Source: CAWIJJ01 sp963836405
GTDB lineage: Bacteria > Acidobacteriota > Terriglobia > Bryobacterales > Bryobacteraceae
Length of the DNA: 64,000 nt
NCBI GenBank assembly: GCA_963836405.1
Contig: CAWIJL010000007.1
Span: 682,001 to 746,000, forward strand
Direction of reading: 5' to 3'
Below are positions 59,937-64,000 of this stretch, in pieces. The notes beneath the pieces are model-generated. The model searched no databases. It was not told the origin of the DNA and worked only from the letters and a program-made list of their open reading frames with translations. The stretch's first letter is position 1. Each line of letters opens with the position of its first letter. A program made the position numbers and the translations under genes.

Positions 59937-62213
59937 ATGACCGAATTGAAGACCCTCCCCACCCCGGTATTGCTTCACATTGCCAAACTGCTCAACATCT
60001 CCCTGAAAAGCCTGACGGCGGCGATCGCGCTGCTGGAGGAAGGCGCCACCGTGCCTTTTATCGCGCGGTATCGCAAGGAGGCCACGGGCAACCTGGACGA
60101 GGTCCAGATCCGCGACATCCAGGAGAAGCTCGAGTATTTCCGCGATCTCGAAGAACGCCGGGAAACCGTGCTCGGGTCCATCGCGGAACAGGGCAAGCTC
60201 ACGCCGGCATTGAAGGCGCGGATCGAGGCGACACTCGAAAAAGCGGAACTCGAAGACCTGTACCTTCCTTTCAAGCCGAAGCGGCGCACCAAGGCCTCCA
60301 TGGCGCGCGACAAGGGACTCGAACCGCTGGCGCAATACCTGTGGAAACAGGAAGCGGGCGAGGCGCCGCTGGACGCGCTGGCCGCCTCCTTCGTGGATGC
60401 GGAGAAGGGCGTGGAGTCGGCGGAGGCGGCGCTCGAAGGCGCACGCTACATCGTGGCGGAATGGGTGAGCGAGAACGCCGGGTTCCGCAAAGCGGTGCGC
60501 GGCATGATGATGGCGGAAGGGCTGGTGGTAAGCCGCGCCATCGAAGGCGTGCCGGATCCGGAAGGCAAGTTTCAGATGTACGCGCAGTATAGCGAGCCGG
60601 CATCGAAGATCCCCTCGCACCGCATGCTGGCCATCCGGCGCGGCGCCAAGGAAGGCGTGCTCAGCTTCGAGATCGAACTGGACGAAGCGAAGCCGCTCGA
60701 GTTTCTGCGGGCACGGGTGGTGCGCGCGCCCGGCGAGTGGACACCGCACCTCGAAGCGGCCACGGCCGATTCCTACCAGCGGCTCATGAACCCGTCGATC
60801 CAGACCGAGGTGCGGCTCGACCTCAAGGACCGCTCGGACGAAGAAGCCATCAAGGTATTTCGCGAAAATTTGGAGAACCTGCTGCTCTCGCCGCCCGCGG
60901 GTTTGCTGACGGTTCTGGCGATCGACCCCGGTATTCGCACGGGCTGCAAAATCGCAGTGGTGGACGACACGGGGAAGTTTCTGGAGCACGCCGTGATCTA
61001 CCCATTCGAGCCGAAGAAGGATACGGCGGGAGCGGTGAAGACGCTGGCTTCGCTGGTGGCGAAGCACAACGTGCAGGCGATCGCGACCGGCAACGGAACG
61101 GCCTCGCGGGAGACGGCGTCGCTGGTCCAGGATTTTCTACGGCAGGCGCGGCTCGAAAAGATCTTCAGCGTGACGGTGAGCGAATCCGGAGCTTCGGTGT
61201 ATTCGGCCTCGGAGATCGCGCGACAGGAGTTTCCGGACCTGGACCTGACGGTGCGGGGCGCGATTTCGATCGCGCGGCGGCTACAGGATCCCCTGTCGGA
61301 ACTGGTGAAGGTGGACCCGAAATCGATCGGCGTGGGGCAGTACCAGCACGACGTGGACCAGCGGAGGCTGAAGCAGAGCCTGGAAGCGACGGTGGAATCG
61401 TGCGTGAACCGCGTGGGCGTTGACCTGAACACGGCGTCGTGGGCGCTGCTGCGGTACGTGGCGGGGATCAACGAGCGGACGGCGCAAAGGATCGTGGAAT
61501 ACCGGAATACGAAGGGCAGGTTCCGGTCGCGGGTGCAACTCACGGCGGTGCCTGGCTTCGGCCCCAAAACCTTCGAGCAGGCGGCGGGCTTTCTGCGCAT
61601 CCGCGGGGGCGAAAATCCGCTGGACATGACGGCGGTGCATCCGGAGTCATACGGCGTGGTCGAGAAAATGGCGGCGTCTCTGGGCGTGTCGGTACCCGAA
61701 CTGATCACCCGTCCCGACCTGGTGGAGCGGGTGAAACTGGAGGGCTTTGCCACCGAAACGGTGGGGATGTACACGCTCGGGGATATTCGCGAGGAATTGC
61801 GAAAGCCGGGGCGCGACCCGCGCGACAAGTTCGTGGCGCCGAAATGGCGGGACGACATCAAGGAGATCGCGGACCTCAAGCCGGGGATGAAACTGGAAGG
61901 CGTGGTGACCAACGTTACCCGTTTTGGCGCGTTCGTGGATGTGGGTGTGCACCAGGATGGGCTGGTGCACGTGAGCGAACTGGCCAACCGCTTCGTCAAA
62001 GAGGCCAGCGACGTGGTGAAGGTCGGGCAGATCGTGCAGGTGCAGGTGCTGAATGCCGACCCGAAAGCGAAACGGATCGCGCTGTCGATGAAGGCGCTGG
62101 AAGCGGCGGCACCCGAGCCCAAGCGCAGGCACTTCGAGAAGGCGCCGGAAAAGAAGCAGGCGTCGTTGAACGACCAGTTGTCCACGCTTTCCTCCAAATT
62201 CAAGGTGAGGTAG
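59937..62213 (+). CDS. tex: Transcription accessory protein Tex
   Basis: A 758-residue RNA-binding protein. It has the Tex N-terminal helical domain (ATVPFIARYRKEATGNLDEVQI), a YqgF/RuvC-like nuclease fold (LLTVLAIDPGIRTGCKIAVVDD) and a helix-hairpin-helix region (RIVEYRNTKGRFRSRVQL). A C-terminal S1 domain (GVVTNVTRFGAFVDVGVHQD) closes it. Length and order match the family. The start is the ATG at 59937, 31 bases after the receiver-ATPase gene. The 170 bases after its stop hold nothing I recognise. Confidence 0.95.
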   Translation: MTELKTLPTPVLLHIAKLLNISLKSLTAAIALLEEGATVPFIARYRKEATGNLDEVQIRDIQEKLEYFRDLEERRETVLGSIAEQGKLTPALKARIEATLEKAELEDLYLPFKPKRRTKASMARDKGLEPLAQYLWKQEAGEAPLDALAASFVDAEKGVESAEAALEGARYIVAEWVSENAGFRKAVRGMMMAEGLVVSRAIEGVPDPEGKFQMYAQYSEPASKIPSHRMLAIRRGAKEGVLSFEIELDEAKPLEFLRARVVRAPGEWTPHLEAATADSYQRLMNPSIQTEVRLDLKDRSDEEAIKVFRENLENLLLSPPAGLLTVLAIDPGIRTGCKIAVVDDTGKFLEHAVIYPFEPKKDTAGAVKTLASLVAKHNVQAIATGNGTASRETASLVQDFLRQARLEKIFSVTVSESGASVYSASEIARQEFPDLDLTVRGAISIARRLQDPLSELVKVDPKSIGVGQYQHDVDQRRLKQSLEATVESCVNRVGVDLNTASWALLRYVAGINERTAQRIVEYRNTKGRFRSRVQLTAVPGFGPKTFEQAAGFLRIRGGENPLDMTAVHPESYGVVEKMAASLGVSVPELITRPDLVERVKLEGFATETVGMYTLGDIREELRKPGRDPRDKFVAPKWRDDIKEIADLKPGMKLEGVVTNVTRFGAFVDVGVHQDGLVHVSELANRFVKEASDVVKVGQIVQVQVLNADPKAKRIALSMKALEAAAPEPKRRHFEKAPEKKQASLNDQLSTLSSKFKVR

Positions 62214-62383
62214 GACATCGGGAAATACCCCTAGCCCGTACCTAACGGTTACTAACCTGCCTTCAAAGTTAACTACGCCATGGCGCATTATCGACTTGCG
62301 GTCCTGGCTGTTCCCTGCTCATGCTCTTTCGCACACCATCCTGTTGTCGGAGGGCCGGGGCCGCACCACGGCCAGAAATGTAA

Positions 62384-62770
62384 ATGACCGCCTCTCCCCA
62401 AGCCGTCACCATCCTCCTGGTTGAGGACGATGAACCTCTGCGGCGCATGGCGAGCAAAATCCTTCAAGACCAGAAATTTAACGTCGTCGAGGCGGCCGAT
62501 GGGGCGGCCGCGCTGGAGATCGCGGCCACCATCCAGGGACCGGTTCACGTTCTGCTGACCGATATCATCATGCCCAACCTGAACGGATTGCTCCTGGCGG
62601 AAGATCTGGCGGCGCACCGGCCCGAAACCGCAGTGGTCTTCATGTCGGGCTATGTCGAAGGAAACATCGTTTCGGTAAAGCATCCGGAGGCCATTTTCCT
62701 GCGTAAACCCTTTTCGGCCGATCGCCTCCTCGAAGCGGTGCGCGCCGCCCTGGCTTCCCGGCAGCCCTGA
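62384..62770 (+). CDS. Single-domain response regulator (CheY-like)
   Basis: A 128-residue stand-alone receiver domain. The acidic pair is in LVEDDEP, the phosphoacceptor Asp in LLTDIIMPNLNGL, the Thr/Ser in VVFMSGYVEG and the Lys in FLRKPFSADR. No output domain. It could work with one of the kinases in the window, but none is adjacent. About 170 bases upstream are non-coding. Confidence 0.85.
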   Translation: MTASPQAVTILLVEDDEPLRRMASKILQDQKFNVVEAADGAAALEIAATIQGPVHVLLTDIIMPNLNGLLLAEDLAAHRPETAVVFMSGYVEGNIVSVKHPEAIFLRKPFSADRLLEAVRAALASRQP

Positions 62771-62832
62771 ATACCTGGGCGCCGTATGTTTTTGCGGCGC
62801 GGGTGTGATACTACTAAGTGCCAGGAGCCATC

Positions 62833-63603
62833 ATGCGACGTTTACTTTGCCTCGCTGCCATTTTGTCCTCGATGTCCCTCCACGCTCAGCCATCCGGCGG
62901 GGAGTGGATCCAGCTTTTCAACGGGCGCAACCTGGATAACTGGATCGTGAAGATCGCGGGTTATCCAGTGGGCGAGAATTTCGGGAACACCTTTCGCGTC
63001 GAGAACGGCCTGATGAAGGTGGGATACGAGGCCTACGACAAGTTCAACAACCGGTTCGGGCACATCTTCTACAACAAAAAATTCTCCAATTACGTGATTG
63101 CGGTGGAGTACCGGTTTGTTGGCGAGCAGGCGCCCGAAGGACCTGCCTGGGCGCGGCGCAACAACGGCATCATGGTGCACTGCCAGCCTCCGGAAACAAT
63201 GGGGAAGGACCAGGACTTTCCGATCTCGATCGAGGTGCAGTTGTTGGGCGGGTTGGGCGCCGGGAAGCGGACCACGGCCAACTTGTGCACTCCGGGAACG
63301 AACGTCGTGATGGACGGAAAGCTGGTGACGACGCATTGCATCAACTCGACTTCGGACACGTTTGACGGCGACCAGTGGGTGCGGGTGGAGGCGGAGGTGC
63401 GCGGCGGCGAGGCGATCCGGCACTTCGTAAATGGTAAGAAGGTGCTGGAATACGAAAAGCCGCAGGTGGGCGGCGGCAGCGTGACCAACTTCGACCCGGC
63501 CGTGAAGAAGGACGGGACGATTCTGACGGAGGGCTACATCTCGCTCCAGGCGGAGAGCGCCCCGGTGGAGTTTCGCAAGGTGGAGTTGAAGGAATTGAAG
63601 TAG
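62833..63603 (+). CDS. Secreted 3-keto-disaccharide hydrolase-like protein (DUF1080)
   Basis: A 256-residue exported protein (signal MRRLLCLAAILSSMSLHA). The mature part starts GEWIQLFNGRNLDNWIVKIA, the LFNGxxLxxW signature of DUF1080, and later has RRNNGIMVHCQPPETMGKDQ and SISLQAES-like strands ending VEFRKVELKEL. Members are lectin-like jelly-roll domains, some acting on 3-keto sugars. AGGAG 6 bases before the ATG at 62833 fixes the start. The family is expanded in planctomycetes and acidobacteria. Confidence 0.85.
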   Translation: MRRLLCLAAILSSMSLHAQPSGGEWIQLFNGRNLDNWIVKIAGYPVGENFGNTFRVENGLMKVGYEAYDKFNNRFGHIFYNKKFSNYVIAVEYRFVGEQAPEGPAWARRNNGIMVHCQPPETMGKDQDFPISIEVQLLGGLGAGKRTTANLCTPGTNVVMDGKLVTTHCINSTSDTFDGDQWVRVEAEVRGGEAIRHFVNGKKVLEYEKPQVGGGSVTNFDPAVKKDGTILTEGYISLQAESAPVEFRKVELKELK

Positions 63604-63613
63604 GCGAACAGGG

Positions 63614-64000
63614 TCAGCCGGCCGCTTGCGGGCGGAGTTTCTGGTAGACGTCTTTGGCTACGGCGGCGGTGTTGGCGTGAATCGTGATGGTGTCTTCGAC
63701 GCTTTGGGCGTAGCCTCCGGCGAGCACGATGGCGACCGGTATGGCGTGTGTCAGCGCGCTCCACAGCACCAGGCGGTCGCGCTCCATGAGTCCTTCGAAA
63801 GTGATGGCGAGGCCGCCTAGCTGGTCTTCGAAGAACGGGTCGGCGCCGGCCACATAGACCACCAGTTCCGGCTGAAACATGGACAAAGCCGCGCGATAGC
63901 CGTTTCCGAGCCGGTGGAGGTACTCCGAGTCACCAATGCCGTCGGCCAGGTGGATATCCAGGCTGGAAGGCGGTTTTTCGCTCGGGTAGTTGTTGAACTG
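63614..64000 (-). CDS. Histone deacetylase-family protein, 5' part outside the window
   Basis: The C-terminal 128 residues of a zinc-dependent deacetylase (AcuC/HDAC superfamily). From the window edge it reads QFNNYPSEKPPSSLDIHLAD, then GIGDSEYLHRL. YVAGADPFFEDQLGGLAITFEG carries the conserved Asp-Pro and Asp-x-Leu-Gly, and ALTHAIPVAIVLAGGYAQSV has the late GGY with the catalytic Tyr. The N-terminal zinc-binding half lies beyond base 64000. The substrate could be an acetylpolyamine or another acylated amine. Confidence 0.8.
   Translation of the reverse strand, partial: QFNNYPSEKPPSSLDIHLADGIGDSEYLHRLGNGYRAALSMFQPELVVYVAGADPFFEDQLGGLAITFEGLMERDRLVLWSALTHAIPVAIVLAGGYAQSVEDTITIHANTAAVAKDVYQKLRPQAAG

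Noticed and set aside
59280..62218. Long minus-strand open frames opposite the receiver-ATPase and tex genes (up to about 600 codons)
   Set aside because: They are antisense shadows caused by high GC content. The composition (Arg, His, Ala, Ser-rich) has no domains, and tex on the plus strand is unmistakable.
62779..62800. GCGCCG/CGGCGC hairpin between the receiver gene and the DUF1080 gene
   Set aside because: Only 6 bp with no U-run after the stem; could be chance in GC-rich DNA.
1..64000. tRNA, rRNA, CRISPR array, insertion sequence or prophage
   Set aside because: Reading the gaps on both strands I found no cloverleaf with CCA-type end, no regular spaced repeats, no transposase and no phage structural genes.

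Overview
The window is about 64 kb of GC-rich bacterial chromosome. I infer a member of the Acidobacteriota close to Solibacter/Bryobacter. The basis is the gene content (a large M14 carboxypeptidase, a 3-keto-disaccharide hydrolase, tandem DUF4159 proteins, many small secreted proteins of unknown function, long flagellin) together with a Gram-negative envelope (LptE, TonB receptor). It is mostly core chromosome. I see no rRNA, tRNA, CRISPR array, transposase or prophage.

Layout. 1-5.1 kb: membrane protein, then psd-pssA-(Asd-like)-lptE-holA in an overlapping run, with convergent rpsT. 5.1-9 kb: methyltransferase, a decayed phytase-like gene and a ROK kinase. 9-14.7 kb: flagellar filament block (PilZ, fliW, csrA, flagellin, fliD, small chaperone-like gene), with a sigma-28-like promoter and a GGA site over the flagellin Shine-Dalgarno sequence. 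14.7-15.8 kb: secreted protein and a probable small RNA or attenuator. 15.8-26.5 kb: di-heme oxidoreductase, phosphoesterase, M14 peptidase, YkgJ-type protein, Xaa-Pro peptidase, lipoprotein, histidine kinase and quinone oxidoreductase. 26.6-29.1 kb: murQ-murA-rhodanese. 29.2-35 kb: a respiratory unit in which a minus-strand operon (small c-type cytochrome, receiver-like protein, membrane protein, nine-heme cytochrome fused to a b-type membrane domain, NapC-like hexaheme protein) diverges from a sigma-54 activator gene. A sigma-54-type promoter lies between them. 35-36.7 kb: secreted proteins. 36.7-40 kb: double-domain ThyX divergent from dut, then a PerR-like regulator with a perfect 19-bp operator, a pterin dehydratase and a peroxiredoxin. 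40-42.7 kb: TonB receptor beside a MerR fragment. 42.7-47 kb: DsbD-TlpA fusion, plsX, rpmF and yceD. 47-54 kb: aldo/keto reductase, FAD oxidoreductase, two DUF4159 paralogues, and small secreted or DinB/VOC proteins. 54-59 kb: HTH protein with paired palindromes, PhaR-type regulator and phasin, then remnants of a GH26 mannanase and of a DUF4062-TIR gene. 59-64 kb: receiver-ATPase protein, tex, receiver protein, DUF1080 hydrolase and a histone-deacetylase-like gene cut by the window end.

Sequence quality matters here. At least five otherwise good genes, including essential murA, are broken by single-base insertions, mostly in short G/C runs. The flagellin carries about eleven. These look more like consensus errors than real decay, so the affected genes are annotated as one locus each. 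The phytase-like, GH26, DUF4062-TIR, MerR and HTH/VOC loci have lost larger parts and are called pseudogenes.
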